A DNA stretch of 64,000 nucleotides from Clostridium sp. 'White wine YQ' (GCF_028728205.1 NZ_JAQYUU010000001.1:1-64000); one strand, 5' to 3'. Positions 52,013-63,107 are shown, numbered from the stretch's first letter. Translations and numbers: made by a program. Notes: a model not told the origin generated them from the letters alone.

Positions 52013-53611
52013 ATGGCTACTAAGTATGTATTTGTAACCGGTGGAGTAGTTTCTTCTTTAGGAAAAGGAATAACAGCAGCTTCATTAGGTAGATTATTGA
52101 AGAATAGAGGATTAAATGTAGTAATTCAAAAGTTTGACCCATATTTAAATGTAGATCCAGGCACTATGAGCCCATATCAACATGGAGAGGTTTTTGTAAC
52201 TGATGATGGAGCAGAAACAGATTTAGATTTAGGGCACTATGAAAGATTCATAGATGAGAATCTTACTAAAAATTCAAATGTAACTACAGGTAAGGTATAC
52301 TGGTCGGTTATATCAAAAGAGAGAAAAGGGGAATATCTTGGCGGAACAGTACAAGTAATACCTCATATTACAAACGAAATAAAGAATAGAGTTTATAGGG
52401 TTGCAAAGGAAAGAGAAGTTGATGTAGTTATTACTGAAATTGGTGGAACAATAGGTGATATAGAATCTCTTCCATTTTTAGAGTCTATTAGACAAATTAA
52501 ATATGAAGCAGGATTTGAAAATGTATGCTTTATACATGTAACACTTGTTCCGTATTTAGGAAAAGCTGGAGAACTTAAAACAAAACCTACTCAACATTCT
52601 GTTAAGGATTTAAGAAGTATAGGAATTCAACCTGATGTTATAGTATGTAGATCAGAAAAAGAGCTTTCAACTGAAATTAAAAATAAAATAGGTTTATTCT
52701 GTAATGTTGAGGGAAAAAGCGTAATTCAAAATTTAGATGCAGAGAACTTATATGAAGTTCCGCTTTTATTACATAAAGAAGGTTTGGATACAGTAGTATG
52801 TGAGAAACTACACTTACCAACTGGAGAAATTAACAACAATGAATGGGTTTCAATGGTTGATAAAATTAAGAATTTATCAAAGACTGTTAAAATCGGATTA
52901 GTAGGAAAATATGTTGAATTACATGATGCATATATTTCTGTTGTTGAAGCACTTAATCATGGCGGATATTTTAATGATGCCAATATTGAAATAGAGTGGA
53001 TAAATGCTGTTGATATTAATAAAGAAAATGTTGATAAAGCTTTAGCTGGTGTAGATGGAGTTTTAGTTCCAGGTGGATTTGGTGATAGAGGAATCGAAGG
53101 AAAAATTGAAGCAATTAGATGGGCTAGAGAAAATAAAAAACCATTCTTAGGAATTTGTTTAGGAATGCAATGCGCAGTAATAGAATTTGCAAGAAATGTG
53201 TTAGGATATACTGATGCAAATTCATCAGAAATTAACCCTGAAACTGAATATCCAGTAATTGATTTAATGCCAGAACAAAAGGATGTAGAAGACATGGGTG
53301 GAACAATGAGATTAGGATTATATCCATGTAAAGTTGAAGATGGTACATTTACAAAAGCTGCCTATGAATCTTCATTAATTTATGAAAGACATAGACATAG
53401 ATATGAATTTAATAATGAATATAGAAAAGCAATAATAGATGCGGGAATGAATATAACAGGCACAAGCCCAGATGGTAGACTTGTAGAAGTAGTTGAAGTT
53501 AAAGATCACCCATGGTTTGTAGCAGTTCAATTCCATCCAGAATTAAAATCAAGACCAAATAGACCACATCCACTATTTAGAGATTTTATAAAAGCATCAC
53601 TTAATAAATAG
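52013..53611 (+). CDS. pyrG: CTP synthase
   Basis: 532 residues. The synthetase domain (1-265) begins [17 protein letters not shown], and the glutamine amidotransferase domain (about 290-530) has the nucleophile Cys in LGICLGMQC and the His/Glu pair in FHPELKS. It converts UTP to CTP with glutamine as nitrogen donor. AGGAGG ribosome site. I saw no clear attenuator hairpin in the 160-nt leader. Confidence 0.98.
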   Translation: MATKYVFVTGGVVSSLGKGITAASLGRLLKNRGLNVVIQKFDPYLNVDPGTMSPYQHGEVFVTDDGAETDLDLGHYERFIDENLTKNSNVTTGKVYWSVISKERKGEYLGGTVQVIPHITNEIKNRVYRVAKEREVDVVITEIGGTIGDIESLPFLESIRQIKYEAGFENVCFIHVTLVPYLGKAGELKTKPTQHSVKDLRSIGIQPDVIVCRSEKELSTEIKNKIGLFCNVEGKSVIQNLDAENLYEVPLLLHKEGLDTVVCEKLHLPTGEINNNEWVSMVDKIKNLSKTVKIGLVGKYVELHDAYISVVEALNHGGYFNDANIEIEWINAVDINKENVDKALAGVDGVLVPGGFGDRGIEGKIEAIRWARENKKPFLGICLGMQCAVIEFARNVLGYTDANSSEINPETEYPVIDLMPEQKDVEDMGGTMRLGLYPCKVEDGTFTKAAYESSLIYERHRHRYEFNNEYRKAIIDAGMNITGTSPDGRLVEVVEVKDHPWFVAVQFHPELKSRPNRPHPLFRDFIKASLNK

Positions 53612-53618
53612 GAAACTA

Positions 53619-53656
53619 GGAACCTAGAATAGCATTTTTATTCTAGGTTCTTTTTA
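53619..53656 (+). terminator. Intrinsic terminator of pyrG
   Basis: A perfect 12-bp stem (53620-53631 with 53639-53650) and TTTTT. Confidence 0.88.
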
Positions 53657-53731
53657 ATTTATAATAGCGTAAAGTTTCTTGAAACTTTTGTAATGGCTAA
53701 ATAAGATATAGTACCATAATTAGTTAAAATC

Positions 53732-53761
53732 TTGTTTACTTTTTTAAAAAAGTGTTATAAT
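53732..53761 (+). promoter_or_regulatory. Candidate rho promoter
   Basis: -35 TTGTTT (53732-53737), 18-nt spacer that includes the palindrome ACTTTTTTAAAAAAGT, -10 TATAAT (53756-53761). A leader of about 210 nt would precede the rho start; no gene is seen in it. Confidence 0.55.
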
Positions 53762-53978
53762 AATAGAATGAGAAGGAATTATAACATATCCTATTTTCAT
53801 TTTATAATATTTCGTTTAATCTTACCTTTAAACTTCCCAAATTGAAATGTATTAAAAACTTATATAAATATTAAAGCGTATAATTAAGGTATTCCATTAT
53901 ATATTAATTTTAAATTTATAGAATGAATTAAGGTTGCTAAGTTATATTGCAGTTTAAAATATTCGGAGGTGCCCGATT

Positions 53979-55421
53979 TTGTCAAAAGAAAAATATCTAC
54001 AAATGACTTTGAGTGAGTTGAAAGAAGTAGCAAAAGATTTAGGAATAAAGAACTTATCAAAGAAAAAGAAGGGGGAAATTATTGAAGAAATTATTGCAAG
54101 TTCCCCAATTTCAATTGAAAAAGATGGAGTTTTTTTAAGAGAAAAAATAACTCCTAAGGTGAATTCATCAGAAAAAATAGTTGAACAAGATAAAAGTAAC
54201 TATGTATCTAGAGAAACTACTGAAAATTCATCATTAAATAAAGAATCATATGTATCAGAAAGAAGAAATGTAAGAACGAAGGATAATATAAATGAAGCAA
54301 CATCTTCAAGAGGAGTCCTTGAAATATTAGAGAATAATAACTTCGGATTTTTGAGATGCAAAAACTATCTTACAGGTGAAGATGATGTATATGTATCACC
54401 ATCACAAATAAGAAGATTTAATTTGAGAACTGGTGATGAAGTTGAAGGGAAAGTTAGAGAAGCTAAAGAAGGTGAAAAGTTTAAAGCATTAATATATGTT
54501 GAAAAAGTTAATGGTGATCATCCAGAGAAAGCAGTTGGGAGAAAGTCCTTTGAGACACTTACTCCTATATATCCACAAGAGAGATTAAGACTAGAAACAA
54601 ATAATTCTAGAGATTTAAGTTCTAGACTAATGGATTTAATTTCACCTATTGGAAAAGGACAAAGAGGTATAATTGTTGCCCCTCCAAAAGCAGGAAAAAC
54701 AACATTATTAAAGAAGGTTGCTCAGAATATATCATCAAATTATCCTGAAGTTACTCTTATTGTACTTTTAATTGATGAAAGACCTGAAGAAGTTACAGAT
54801 ATGCAAAGAAGTATCAATGGAGAAGTTATATATTCTACCTTTGATGAAGAACCACAAAATCATGCTAAGGTATCACAAATGGTACTTGAAAGAGCTAAGA
54901 GAATGGTTGAGCAAGGAAAAGATGTAGTTATTCTTCTTGATAGTATAACTAGATTAGCTAGAGCGTACAATTTAACTATTACCCCTACTGGAAGAACACT
55001 TTCAGGTGGATTGGATCCAGGTGCTTTAATAATGCCTAAGAAATTCTTTGGAGCAGCAAGAAAGATTGAAGAGGGTGGAAGTCTTACCATTTTAGCTACT
55101 GCATTAATAGAAACAGGAAGTAGAATGGATGATATGATATTTGAAGAGTTTAAGGGAACAGGAAATATGGAAGTTCATTTAGATAGAAGACTTCAGGAAA
55201 GAAGAATTTTCCCTGCAATTGATATATATAAATCAGGAACTAGAAAAGAAGATTTACTTTTAAGTAATGAAGAAAAAGAAGTTGCTTTTGCAATAAGAAG
55301 GGTAATGTATAGAGATGGTAATATCGAAAACATAGCAGAAAAACTAATAAATCTACTATCTAAAACAAAAAATAATAAAGAGTTTATTGATGCATTCCCA
55401 AAAGCAGAAATCGATAAATAG
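53979..55421 (+). CDS. rho: Transcription termination factor Rho
   Basis: 480 residues, hexameric RNA-dependent ATPase. Rho_N helical domain (1-45), a Lys/Ser/Glu-rich insertion (about 50-105), RNA-binding OSB domain (about 110-185, [15 protein letters not shown]), and ATPase with Walker [14 protein letters not shown] and Walker [21 protein letters not shown] start follows CGGAGGT (8 nt), and no ATG in frame fits the family N-terminus. Confidence 0.97.
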   Translation: MSKEKYLQMTLSELKEVAKDLGIKNLSKKKKGEIIEEIIASSPISIEKDGVFLREKITPKVNSSEKIVEQDKSNYVSRETTENSSLNKESYVSERRNVRTKDNINEATSSRGVLEILENNNFGFLRCKNYLTGEDDVYVSPSQIRRFNLRTGDEVEGKVREAKEGEKFKALIYVEKVNGDHPEKAVGRKSFETLTPIYPQERLRLETNNSRDLSSRLMDLISPIGKGQRGIIVAPPKAGKTTLLKKVAQNISSNYPEVTLIVLLIDERPEEVTDMQRSINGEVIYSTFDEEPQNHAKVSQMVLERAKRMVEQGKDVVILLDSITRLARAYNLTITPTGRTLSGGLDPGALIMPKKFFGAARKIEEGGSLTILATALIETGSRMDDMIFEEFKGTGNMEVHLDRRLQERRIFPAIDIYKSGTRKEDLLLSNEEKEVAFAIRRVMYRDGNIENIAEKLINLLSKTKNNKEFIDAFPKAEIDK

Positions 55422-55437
55422 AAACTAAAAATAAAAA

Positions 55438-55477
55438 AAAAGATATACCAGATTCAATTTTCTGGTATATCTTTTTT
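55438..55477. terminator. Bidirectional terminator
   Basis: A perfect 12-bp stem (55441-55452 with 55461-55472) with A-run before and T-run after. Confidence 0.88.
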
Positions 55478-56627
55478 ATATATGTTCATTATTATTTTCC
55501 ATTGAGAAATCAGATATAATTGCACTTTCGGTGGAAAGTTTTTCTGATAAATCATAAATTTTATTAATTGAATAATTAGTCCTTAGTTTATCTAAATTAT
55601 CCTTCATAATATCAATTTCAGAAGGATTTGAGATTAGAGAATCTACAATATAGTTTATATCATCTATATGATCAACATACTTAGCACAACCTACCTGTGT
55701 AAGAAATTCTACATTTTCATATTCTTGGCCAGGAATGGCAAATGGAATTATTATCGGAAGTTTTTTAGCTATTGATTCACTTACAGTTAGCCCACCTGGT
55801 TTTGAGATTATTATATCTGAATAATCCATTATTGCAGAAATATCCTTAGTAAAACCTAAAATATGAAGTTTTTTATTTGGAATTGGAGCTGAATATTCAG
55901 AGAGTAACCTCATTTTTAAATTTTCGTTGTTTCCACATACAACAGTTATGCGTAACAAGTGTTTATTTTTAATTAATTTTTTTAGAACATCAGAAATATT
56001 TTCAAGTCCCATACTTCCACCCATGAGAAGTATATTGAAGTAATCATCATCTTTAGTTGCGCTGACTTCTTTATCATTTTCAAAAAAAATTGGGTTTATC
56101 GGTATTCCATATGGGAAAATAATTTCTCCAGGAATTCCTCTTGTAATTAAGTAATCCTTTGTATAATCGCTTGCGGTTATATATGCATCTGTATATTTAT
56201 TAATATATGCATAATGAACCTTGAAATCAGTGACAATTGATATGAAAGGAATATTTATCTTATTTTGGCTTTTAAGTGTTGTCACCAAGTTAACAGACAT
56301 AGGGTGTGTACCTATTATTATATCAGGATTTTCATTTTCGATATAACGTAAAAACTTTCTTTGAGTATTAAAGAAAACTATGTTTAAAAGTTTATTTGTT
56401 ATTTTCTTATCTGTCAGGTGATAAAACCAGCCGTATATCCAAGGGATTTTAGAAGCTGCAAATTCATAACCACCAACTATTGCTGCGTTTAGGAAATTAG
56501 AGTTTTTCTTCAAAAAGTCATATTTATCAACTTTCCAGCCTTTCTTTTCAAACACTGTTTTAAGAGAATTAGCTGCCTGGTTATGACCTTGCCCTGTGGA
56601 TGCTGTTAAAATTAAAACCTTTTTCAT
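55476..56627 (-). CDS. UgtP/MGDG-synthase-like glycolipid glycosyltransferase
   Basis: A GT28 family enzyme of 383 residues, membrane-associated. N-terminal MGDG synthase domain: LTASTGQGHNQAANSL, GTHPMSVNLV and VTDFKVHYAYINKYTDAYI. The C-terminal UDP-sugar half has GGSMGLENI and KPGGLTVSESIAKKLPII. It would add sugar from UDP-glucose (or similar) to diacylglycerol, making glycolipids that can anchor lipoteichoic acid. Substrate is inferred from the family. Confidence 0.88.
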   Translation of the reverse strand: MKKVLILTASTGQGHNQAANSLKTVFEKKGWKVDKYDFLKKNSNFLNAAIVGGYEFAASKIPWIYGWFYHLTDKKITNKLLNIVFFNTQRKFLRYIENENPDIIIGTHPMSVNLVTTLKSQNKINIPFISIVTDFKVHYAYINKYTDAYITASDYTKDYLITRGIPGEIIFPYGIPINPIFFENDKEVSATKDDDYFNILLMGGSMGLENISDVLKKLIKNKHLLRITVVCGNNENLKMRLLSEYSAPIPNKKLHILGFTKDISAIMDYSDIIISKPGGLTVSESIAKKLPIIIPFAIPGQEYENVEFLTQVGCAKYVDHIDDINYIVDSLISNPSEIDIMKDNLDKLRTNYSINKIYDLSEKLSTESAIISDFSMENNNEHI

Positions 56628-56824
56628 TTAATTCACTCGCTTTGCCTTTTTAGTAAGATTTCTATATTATAGTTTAACATTTTTTCATATATTGTAAATA
56701 AATATCTAAATTAATTAATAGAAAATTAAGTATATAGATATAATACATCAATGATATGTAATATGATTTTGCATTATACAGAGATTTAATATTTATTAAA
56801 ATAGATATTTACTAATATTTTAAA

Positions 56825-56857
56825 AGAAAAATGGGAAAGACCAATGTCTTTCCCATA
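56825..56857 (-). terminator. Intrinsic terminator of rpmE
   Basis: A perfect 11-bp hairpin (56831-56841 with 56846-56856). The minus strand runs into a T-rich stretch. Confidence 0.88.
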
Positions 56858-56864
56858 ATATAAA

Positions 56865-57071
56865 TTACTTGTTAATATTGAATCTCTTATTGAATTTATC
56901 AACTCTTCCACCAACGTCAACAATCTTTTGTTTTCCAGTGAAGAATGGGTGGCATTTTGAACATATTTCTACTTTTAATTCTGATTTAACAGAACCTGTT
57001 GTAAAAGTATTTCCACATGCACACTTAACAACTGCTTCATGGCTGTATTCTGGATGTATGCCTTCTCTCAT
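56865..57071 (-). CDS. rpmE: Ribosomal protein L31
   Basis: 68 residues from the ATG after AGAGGTG; an upstream in-frame start at 57089 overlaps the site. [16 protein letters not shown], and [13 protein letters not shown] are the L31 marks. The four-Cys zinc site is intact, so this is the zinc-containing (C+) form. Separate from the rho and tdk transcripts. Confidence 0.97.
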   Translation of the reverse strand: MREGIHPEYSHEAVVKCACGNTFTTGSVKSELKVEICSKCHPFFTGKQKIVDVGGRVDKFNKRFNINK

Positions 57072-57242
57072 CGAATTCACCTCTTTCATATATATACAAT
57101 TTTACTAATTGTAACACGTAACCAAATGTAACTATTAGAATATATCACTTTGAGGTATTTTTGTCAATAAAATTATATTTTTATAATGACATAAGGTGTG
57201 TTATAATCGAATTGAACAGAAGAAATGAGGGGAAGAGTAACA

Positions 57243-57836
57243 ATGAGTAAGCTTTATTTTAGATATGGTGCAATGAATTCAGGAAAATCAACAAATCTTA
57301 TGCAGGTTGCGTTTAATTATGAGGAAAGAGGAATGGAAGTACTTATAGTTAAGCCTTCAAAAGATAAGAAGGCAGGAGAAAAATTGATTTCACGATTAGG
57401 AGTAGAAAGAAAAGTAGATTTACTTATTAGTGATGAAGATAATATTTTAGAATTGATCTCAGAACTTAGAGAGGACAATAATAAAATAGATTGTATATTA
57501 GTAGATGAAGTACAGTTTTTAAATAAAAAGCATATTGATGAACTATTTGAAGTAGCTGTAGGAATGAATATTCCAGTTATATGTTATGGCTTAAGGACAG
57601 ACTTTTTAATGAATGGTTTTGAAGGCAGTGAAAGACTTCTACTTATAGCTCATTCAATTGAAGAAATGAAAACAATATGTACATGCGGCAAAAAAGCTAT
57701 ATTCAATGGAAGAAAAGTAAATGGTAAATTTGTGTTTAAAGGTGAACAAATTGCTATAGATGAAGTTGATAATGTTCAATATCAGTCTTTATGCGGGGAA
57801 TGTTATTTTAAATATAAAAAAGAAAATAATACTTAA
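57243..57836 (+). CDS. tdk: Thymidine kinase
   Basis: 197 residues, type II enzyme. Walker A GAMNSGKSTNLM, Walker B VDEVQF, and a zinc-binding pair CTCG with CGEC near the C-terminus. Salvages deoxythymidine to dTMP. The ATG at 57243 follows GAGGGGAAG; an upstream in-frame ATG at 57225 overlaps that site. It starts an operon with DUF1385-prmC (12 nt apart). Confidence 0.96.
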   Translation: MSKLYFRYGAMNSGKSTNLMQVAFNYEERGMEVLIVKPSKDKKAGEKLISRLGVERKVDLLISDEDNILELISELREDNNKIDCILVDEVQFLNKKHIDELFEVAVGMNIPVICYGLRTDFLMNGFEGSERLLLIAHSIEEMKTICTCGKKAIFNGRKVNGKFVFKGEQIAIDEVDNVQYQSLCGECYFKYKKENNT

Positions 57837-57848
57837 AGGAATGATTAT

Positions 57849-59591
57849 ATGAAGAAAATAGATGTAGGTGGTCAAGCTGTAATTGAAGGCGTAATGATGA
57901 GAGGAACAAAAGGAATTGCAACTGCAGTAAGAACATCTGAAGGAAAAATAGAAGTAGATTTTTTAAATCAAGTTCCAATTACTAAAAAATATTCAATTTT
58001 AAATATTCCGTTTATTAGAGGATTCTTCGTTTTCTTGGATTCGCTAGTGTTAGGAATTAAATCTCTTAATTTTTCAGCTAGTTTTTTTGAGGATACAGAA
58101 CCTTCAAAATTTGAGGCGTGGTTTGAAAAAAAATTCGGAGATAAAAGTAATGATATATTAATGTATATTAGTCTATTTATATCATTTATTTTTGCCATGG
58201 GTTTATTTGTATTATTACCTACATTTATTGCTTCATTATTTAGAGGAATTGTACAGTCTTCTGTTATATTAAATGTAATTGAGGCTATAATTAGGATAGT
58301 TGTTCTTTTAGCCTATATGATAGGGGTAGGGCAGCTTGAAGATATAAAAAGGTTATATCAATATCATGGAGCAGAGCACAAGACAATATTCTGTTATGAA
58401 TGTGGAGAAGATTTAACTGTAGATAATGTAAGAAAATTTTCTAGATTTCATCCAAGATGCGGTACAAATTTTATTTTCTTAATTATGTTTACTAGTATTG
58501 CAGTATTTTCATTTACTTCTTTTGGTTCTGTTGGAGAAAGATTAATTATAAGATTGGTGCTATTACCTGTTATTACTGGAATAACATACGAATTAATCAA
58601 ATGGTTAGGAAGAAATGAAGGGAATTTATCAAGGATAGTAGCAAGTCCAGGGTTGCAATTACAGAAACTTACAACCAAGGAACCTGATGATGATCAAATT
58701 GAAGTAGCGATAAGATCACTTAGAGAAGCAGAAGACATTAGAAAAAGTATCGGAAAATTATTAAAAGAAGCTACTGAGATATTTAAGAAAGCAGAGATTG
58801 ATACAGCTGTACTTGATGCACAAATCTTACTTGCAAAAACATTGAATAAAGATAAACTTTATGTGATTACTAATAAAGAAGAACTTGTATCCTTTGAAAA
58901 AGAAGAAGAATTTTTTAAATATGTAAGGGAGAGAGAGTTAAAGAAACCAATAAGTTATATCACAGAAAATGTTGAATTTATGGGAATTGATTTTTATGTA
59001 AAAGAGGGCGTCCTAATTCCTAGAGGAGATACAGAAATCTTAGTTGAAGAGGTTCTAGATAATATAACTGAGGACTCAGAGATAGAAGTGTGTGATCTAT
59101 GTACTGGTAGTGGAGCTATAGGACTTTCGCTTGCAAGTTTTAGAAAGAATATTCATGTGGATTGTATAGACATAGAACAGATTCCAGAAGAAGTTACAAA
59201 GGAAAATATAAGAAGATTAAACCTTCAAGATAGAGTTAATTTCTTAAAATCTAATTTACTTGAGAAACCTTTAGAGATTGAGAAAAAGTATAATGTAATA
59301 GTATCAAATCCACCATATATTAGAGAAGATATTATAGAAACATTAATGGAAGATGTAAAAAATTATGAACCACATGTTGCTTTAAGCGGTGGAGAGGATG
59401 GATTGTTATTCTATAGAAGAATAGTAGAGGAAAGTACTAAGGTTTTAGCTGAAAGAGGTATATTAGCGTTTGAAATAGGATACGACCAAGGAGATGAAGT
59501 AAAGGAAATTATGGAAGCAGCTGGTTTTAAAGATGTGAAAATTAAAAAGGATTTAGCAGGATTAGATAGAGTAGTTGTGGGTGGATTATAG
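57849..59591 (+). CDS. prmC: Fusion: DUF1385 membrane protein plus PrmC glutamine methyltransferase
   Basis: 580 residues in one frame. The N-terminal part (1-290) is DUF1385 (YqhQ-like): VGGQAVIEGVMMRG, several hydrophobic segments, YQYHGAEHKTI and HPRCGTNF, LSRIVASPGLQLQKLTT. The C-terminal part (about 300-580) is a complete PrmC: SAM motif CDLCTGSGAIGLSL, catalytic NPPY and RGDTEILVEEV. PrmC methylates the GGQ Gln of release factors. The release factor 1 gene (prfA) follows 136 nt later. The fusion is without a stop or frameshift. Confidence 0.93.
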   Translation: MKKIDVGGQAVIEGVMMRGTKGIATAVRTSEGKIEVDFLNQVPITKKYSILNIPFIRGFFVFLDSLVLGIKSLNFSASFFEDTEPSKFEAWFEKKFGDKSNDILMYISLFISFIFAMGLFVLLPTFIASLFRGIVQSSVILNVIEAIIRIVVLLAYMIGVGQLEDIKRLYQYHGAEHKTIFCYECGEDLTVDNVRKFSRFHPRCGTNFIFLIMFTSIAVFSFTSFGSVGERLIIRLVLLPVITGITYELIKWLGRNEGNLSRIVASPGLQLQKLTTKEPDDDQIEVAIRSLREAEDIRKSIGKLLKEATEIFKKAEIDTAVLDAQILLAKTLNKDKLYVITNKEELVSFEKEEEFFKYVRERELKKPISYITENVEFMGIDFYVKEGVLIPRGDTEILVEEVLDNITEDSEIEVCDLCTGSGAIGLSLASFRKNIHVDCIDIEQIPEEVTKENIRRLNLQDRVNFLKSNLLEKPLEIEKKYNVIVSNPPYIREDIIETLMEDVKNYEPHVALSGGEDGLLFYRRIVEESTKVLAERGILAFEIGYDQGDEVKEIMEAAGFKDVKIKKDLAGLDRVVVGGL

Positions 59592-59622
59592 CTATTTAGT
59601 ATACAAATCACACATGAAAATG

Positions 59623-59652
59623 TTGATTGAGAAGAGTGTAATATGATATAAT
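59623..59652 (+). promoter_or_regulatory. Candidate prfA promoter
   Basis: TTGATT (59623-59628), 18-nt spacer, TATAAT (59647-59652), about 75 nt before the start codon. Confidence 0.5.
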
Positions 59653-59727
59653 AATAAATCGTGAGAAAATATATATCATTTATTCATGAACAGAAGAAAT
59701 AGTTGAAATTAAAGGTAGGTTGTTAAA

Positions 59728-60816
59728 ATGTTATTAGATAGATTAGATTTTATAGAAAATAAGTATGATGAATTATCAATTAAAATTAGTGATCCATCCA
59801 TTATGGCAAATCAAAATGAATGGAGAAAGCTTTGTAAAGAACATGCAGATTTAGAGGTAGTAGTAAATAAGTATAGAGAGTATAAGGATGTTAAGGAAGA
59901 AGTTGAAACTAATAAGGAAATGCTTTCTATAGAAGAAGATAAAGAAATGAAAGAAATGATCCAAGAAGAAATTAAAGAGTTAGGATTAAGGGAAGAGACA
60001 TTAGAAGGAGAACTTCAAATATTACTTTTACCTAAGGATCCTAATGATGATAAAAACGTATTTGTTGAAATAAGAGCAGGTGCTGGTGGAGATGAAGCAG
60101 CGTTATTTGCTTACAATTTATTTAGAATGTATACAAGATACTCAGAAACTCAAAGATGGAAAGTTGAGCTTATGAGTGCCAATGAAACAGATATTGGCGG
60201 TTTCAAAGAAGTTGTATTTATGATTAAAGGAAATGGAGCTTACTCTAAGTTAAAGTATGAAAGTGGTGCTCACAGAGTTCAAAGAGTTCCAGATACAGAA
60301 TCTTCAGGTAGAATTCATACATCTACTGCAACTGTTGCAGTTCTACCAGAAGTAGATGATGTTGAAATAGAAATAAACGAAAAAGACATAAGGATAGATG
60401 TATTTAGAGCATCAGGAAATGGTGGTCAGTGTGTAAATACTACTGACTCAGCTGTAAGAATAACACATATGCCATCAGGTCTTGTGGTTTCTTGCCAAGA
60501 TGAAAAATCACAACTTAAGAATAAAGAAAAGGCTATGAAAATACTAAGATCAAGATTGTTTGAACAAGCTGAAGCAGAGAGAGCAGCAGGAATTGCAGAA
60601 GATAGAAAGAGCCAAGTTGGTACAGGAGATAGATCAGAAAGAATTAGAACTTACAACTATCCACAAGGAAGAATAACTGATCATAGAATAGGTCTTACAC
60701 TATATAAACTTGAAACTTTTATGAATGGTGACATTGAAGAAGTTATTCAAGCATTAATAACAGCTGATCAAGCTGAAAAGATGAAGGCTATGGGGAATAC
60801 CGATACTTTAAGTTAA
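59728..60816 (+). CDS. prfA: Peptide chain release factor 1
   Basis: 362 residues. Coiled-coil N-domain, the stop-codon-reading PxT-type segment, and the GGQ motif (Gly232-Gly233-Gln234 in [15 protein letters not shown]), which is the PrmC substrate. Reads UAA and UAG. AGGTAGG ribosome site. Confidence 0.98.
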   Translation: MLLDRLDFIENKYDELSIKISDPSIMANQNEWRKLCKEHADLEVVVNKYREYKDVKEEVETNKEMLSIEEDKEMKEMIQEEIKELGLREETLEGELQILLLPKDPNDDKNVFVEIRAGAGGDEAALFAYNLFRMYTRYSETQRWKVELMSANETDIGGFKEVVFMIKGNGAYSKLKYESGAHRVQRVPDTESSGRIHTSTATVAVLPEVDDVEIEINEKDIRIDVFRASGNGGQCVNTTDSAVRITHMPSGLVVSCQDEKSQLKNKEKAMKILRSRLFEQAEAERAAGIAEDRKSQVGTGDRSERIRTYNYPQGRITDHRIGLTLYKLETFMNGDIEEVIQALITADQAEKMKAMGNTDTLS

Positions 60817-60833
60817 TATTCTTTTAAAAGAAA

Positions 60834-60864
60834 ATAAAACTCAGCCTGGCTGAGTTTTATTTAT
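60834..60864 (+). terminator. Intrinsic terminator of prfA
   Basis: A 12-13 bp hairpin (60834-60846 with 60848-60860), with a tail of TTTAT. Confidence 0.85.
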
Positions 60865-60919
60865 AACTTATATATTTAAAATAAGAAATACAGCTTACAT
60901 TACGGCAAGGAGGGGTTAT

Positions 60920-61516
60920 ATGCACATTTCAAAAGCCATAAAAAAGCAAAAAAGTGCTTATCGAACATTTAAGGCTATGATGATGATAATCGCTGTGCTA
61001 CTTCCCATTATGACGCTTCTTTTCGGAATGACCGAAATATTTTATATTGCATATTTAGTTATTATTGAAATGATGATTTTCTTCTCATTAATATATAGAG
61101 TAAACTGGGAAAGACTTGAATTTTCTTGTTATAATAATAGATTAAAATATAAAGCAGGATTGTTTAGCAAAGAGGGTCTAATTTTTTGCGATAAAGTTGC
61201 ACTAGTACATACGGAGAAACTTGGAGAGGAAATGGACATAATTGTTATATCATCTGTAAATTTTAAAAATAGAAGTTTTAAATTAGTGACTAAAACATTT
61301 TTAAAGAAATATCCATTAGTTGCACATGAATATTTAAAGATTAAAGAGTTTGATCCAGAAAATACTTACTATTTTTTAGTTATGAAGAAAGGTGCTCTAA
61401 AAAAATACTTACTATTAGATATAATATTTAAGAATTGTGTAAAAGCAATATACACAAGTAATGCTATTGAGAATATTAAGATTTCAAGAGGACAAAAAGA
61501 ATTGGTGAAATTATAA
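60920..61516 (+). CDS. Two-TM membrane protein of unknown function
   Basis: 198 residues. Two adjacent hydrophobic segments (about 19-37 and 41-60) are followed by a soluble, basic domain of about 135 residues with a beta-strand pattern (LKYKAGLFSKEGLIFCDKVALVHTEK). I do not recognise a family; a PH-like or membrane-tethered domain is a guess. GGAGGGG ribosome site. It abuts the tsaC gene, so they may be one operon. Confidence 0.72.
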   Translation: MHISKAIKKQKSAYRTFKAMMMIIAVLLPIMTLLFGMTEIFYIAYLVIIEMMIFFSLIYRVNWERLEFSCYNNRLKYKAGLFSKEGLIFCDKVALVHTEKLGEEMDIIVISSVNFKNRSFKLVTKTFLKKYPLVAHEYLKIKEFDPENTYYFLVMKKGALKKYLLLDIIFKNCVKAIYTSNAIENIKISRGQKELVKL

Positions 61517-61534
61517 GTGAAAGAAGGAATTTAC

Positions 61535-62587
61535 ATGGATACCAAAATAGCTAGGGTGGAGGATGTCCAAGAAAACATAGATATTATATTAGAAGCAGCA
61601 GAGACAATAAAAAATGGAGGGATTGTAGCATTTCCTACAGAAACAGTATATGGATTAGGTGCGGATGCTTTGAATCCAAAGGCTGTTGAAAAAATATTTA
61701 AGGCTAAAGGAAGGCCGCAAGATAATCCACTGATTATTCATGTTTTTGATAAAAAGATTGATTGGTTGGTTGAAAGTGTTCCAGAAATAGGAATGAAGTT
61801 AATAGATGCTTTTTGGCCAGGTCCAATAACTTTAATTATGAAAAAGAAACCTGTTATCCCTAATATTACATCTGCATCATTAGATACAATAGGAATTAGA
61901 ATGCCTGACAATGATATAGCACTAAAGTTAATTGAGCTATCAGGAACCCCTATTGCTGCACCTTCAGCAAATATATCAGGGAAACCTAGCCCTACTGATA
62001 TAGAGAGATGTATTGAAGATTTAAGTGGTAAAGTAGATTTTATTATAGGTGGTTCAAAAAGTAATGTGGGAGTTGAATCAACAATTATAGATATAACTGT
62101 TGATCCTCCATGCATTTTAAGACCTGGTGGGATTACATTAGAAATGCTAAGAGAATATGATGAAAGAATTTATATAGATCCTTCCATAATGGAAAAAGGT
62201 GATTTAAATTCAAGGCCAAAGGCTCCAGGAATGAAGTATAAACACTATGCACCTAAGGCAAAAGTAAAAATTATAAAAGGAAATCGAGAAAAAACTATTG
62301 AAAAAATTAATGATTTAGTGCAAAATTATATAGAAAATGGATTAAAAGTTGGAATTATGACCTGCCATGAGCGAGTAAAGTGTTATAATAATGGTGCAGA
62401 GATAATTTCAATTGGTTCAGAAAATAATATGCAAGAAGTGGCTAGAAATCTATTTGAAGCATTAAGGTCCTTTGATGATAGAAGTGTAGATATTATATTA
62501 TCAGAAGCTTTTATAGAAAAAGGAGTAGGAATTGCAATAATGAATAGATTAAAGAAAGCAGCTGCATATGATATTTTAGAATTGTGA
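61535..62587 (+). CDS. tsaC: Threonylcarbamoyl-AMP synthase (Sua5/YrdC family)
   Basis: 350 residues, the long Sua5-type form. The YrdC domain (1-205) has AFPTETVYGLGADA, KGRPQDNPLIIHV and SANISGKPSPT; the C-terminal Sua5 domain (about 225-345) has SRPKAPGMKYKHYAPKA. It makes threonylcarbamoyl-AMP, the substrate of TsaD (12509). The ATG at 61535 is 6 nt after AGAAGGA; an in-frame GTG at 61517 lies upstream of that site. Confidence 0.96.
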   Translation: MDTKIARVEDVQENIDIILEAAETIKNGGIVAFPTETVYGLGADALNPKAVEKIFKAKGRPQDNPLIIHVFDKKIDWLVESVPEIGMKLIDAFWPGPITLIMKKKPVIPNITSASLDTIGIRMPDNDIALKLIELSGTPIAAPSANISGKPSPTDIERCIEDLSGKVDFIIGGSKSNVGVESTIIDITVDPPCILRPGGITLEMLREYDERIYIDPSIMEKGDLNSRPKAPGMKYKHYAPKAKVKIIKGNREKTIEKINDLVQNYIENGLKVGIMTCHERVKCYNNGAEIISIGSENNMQEVARNLFEALRSFDDRSVDIILSEAFIEKGVGIAIMNRLKKAAAYDILEL

Positions 62588-62598
62588 TGGAGGTAAGT

Positions 62599-63057
62599 AT
62601 GAAGAGAGTTCTTTTTGTTTGTACAGGAAATACATGTAGAAGCCCTATGGCAGAAGCTATATTAAATAGTTTTGCTAAAGATGATAGCTCAATAAGTGCC
62701 TCTTCAGCTGGGATAAGTATTTTCCCGGGAAGCAAAACATCACCTAATTCAAGAGCAGTAGTATTAAAAAGTATAGGAATTGATTTGAAAGATAGAAATG
62801 CTGTTCAATTAAAAGAGTCTCATTTAGAGGAACAGGATCTAATTTTAACAATGACAGAGTCAATAAAATTGGCATTAACAAGTGCCTTTCCTTTCTATTC
62901 CAATAAAATCTTTTCACTTAGTGAATACGTTGAAGAGAAAGGTGATGTTGTTGACCCTTTTGGAGGGGAATTATTTCTATATGAAAAAACTTACTCTCAA
63001 TTAGAAAAATTAATAGGTAAGTTAATTTTAAAAATTAAAGGAGAAGGTATTCTTTAA
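62599..63057 (+). CDS. Low molecular weight protein-tyrosine/arginine-phosphatase-type protein
   Basis: 152 residues. The P-loop is VCTGNTCRSP (nucleophile Cys8, CX5R), and the general-acid Asp is in VDPFGG near residue 120. Relatives (YwlE) are protein-arginine phosphatases; others act on phosphotyrosine. GGAGGT (62589-62594) fits the ATG at 62599; the in-frame GTG at 62584 overlaps the end of tsaC. The tsaC-phosphatase-rpiB-upp order is common in Firmicutes. Confidence 0.93.
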   Translation: MKRVLFVCTGNTCRSPMAEAILNSFAKDDSSISASSAGISIFPGSKTSPNSRAVVLKSIGIDLKDRNAVQLKESHLEEQDLILTMTESIKLALTSAFPFYSNKIFSLSEYVEEKGDVVDPFGGELFLYEKTYSQLEKLIGKLILKIKGEGIL

Positions 63058-63107
63058 ATACTATTCTTCTTTTTTTTGGGACATTTAATAAAACGGAGGT
63101 GCGTTAA

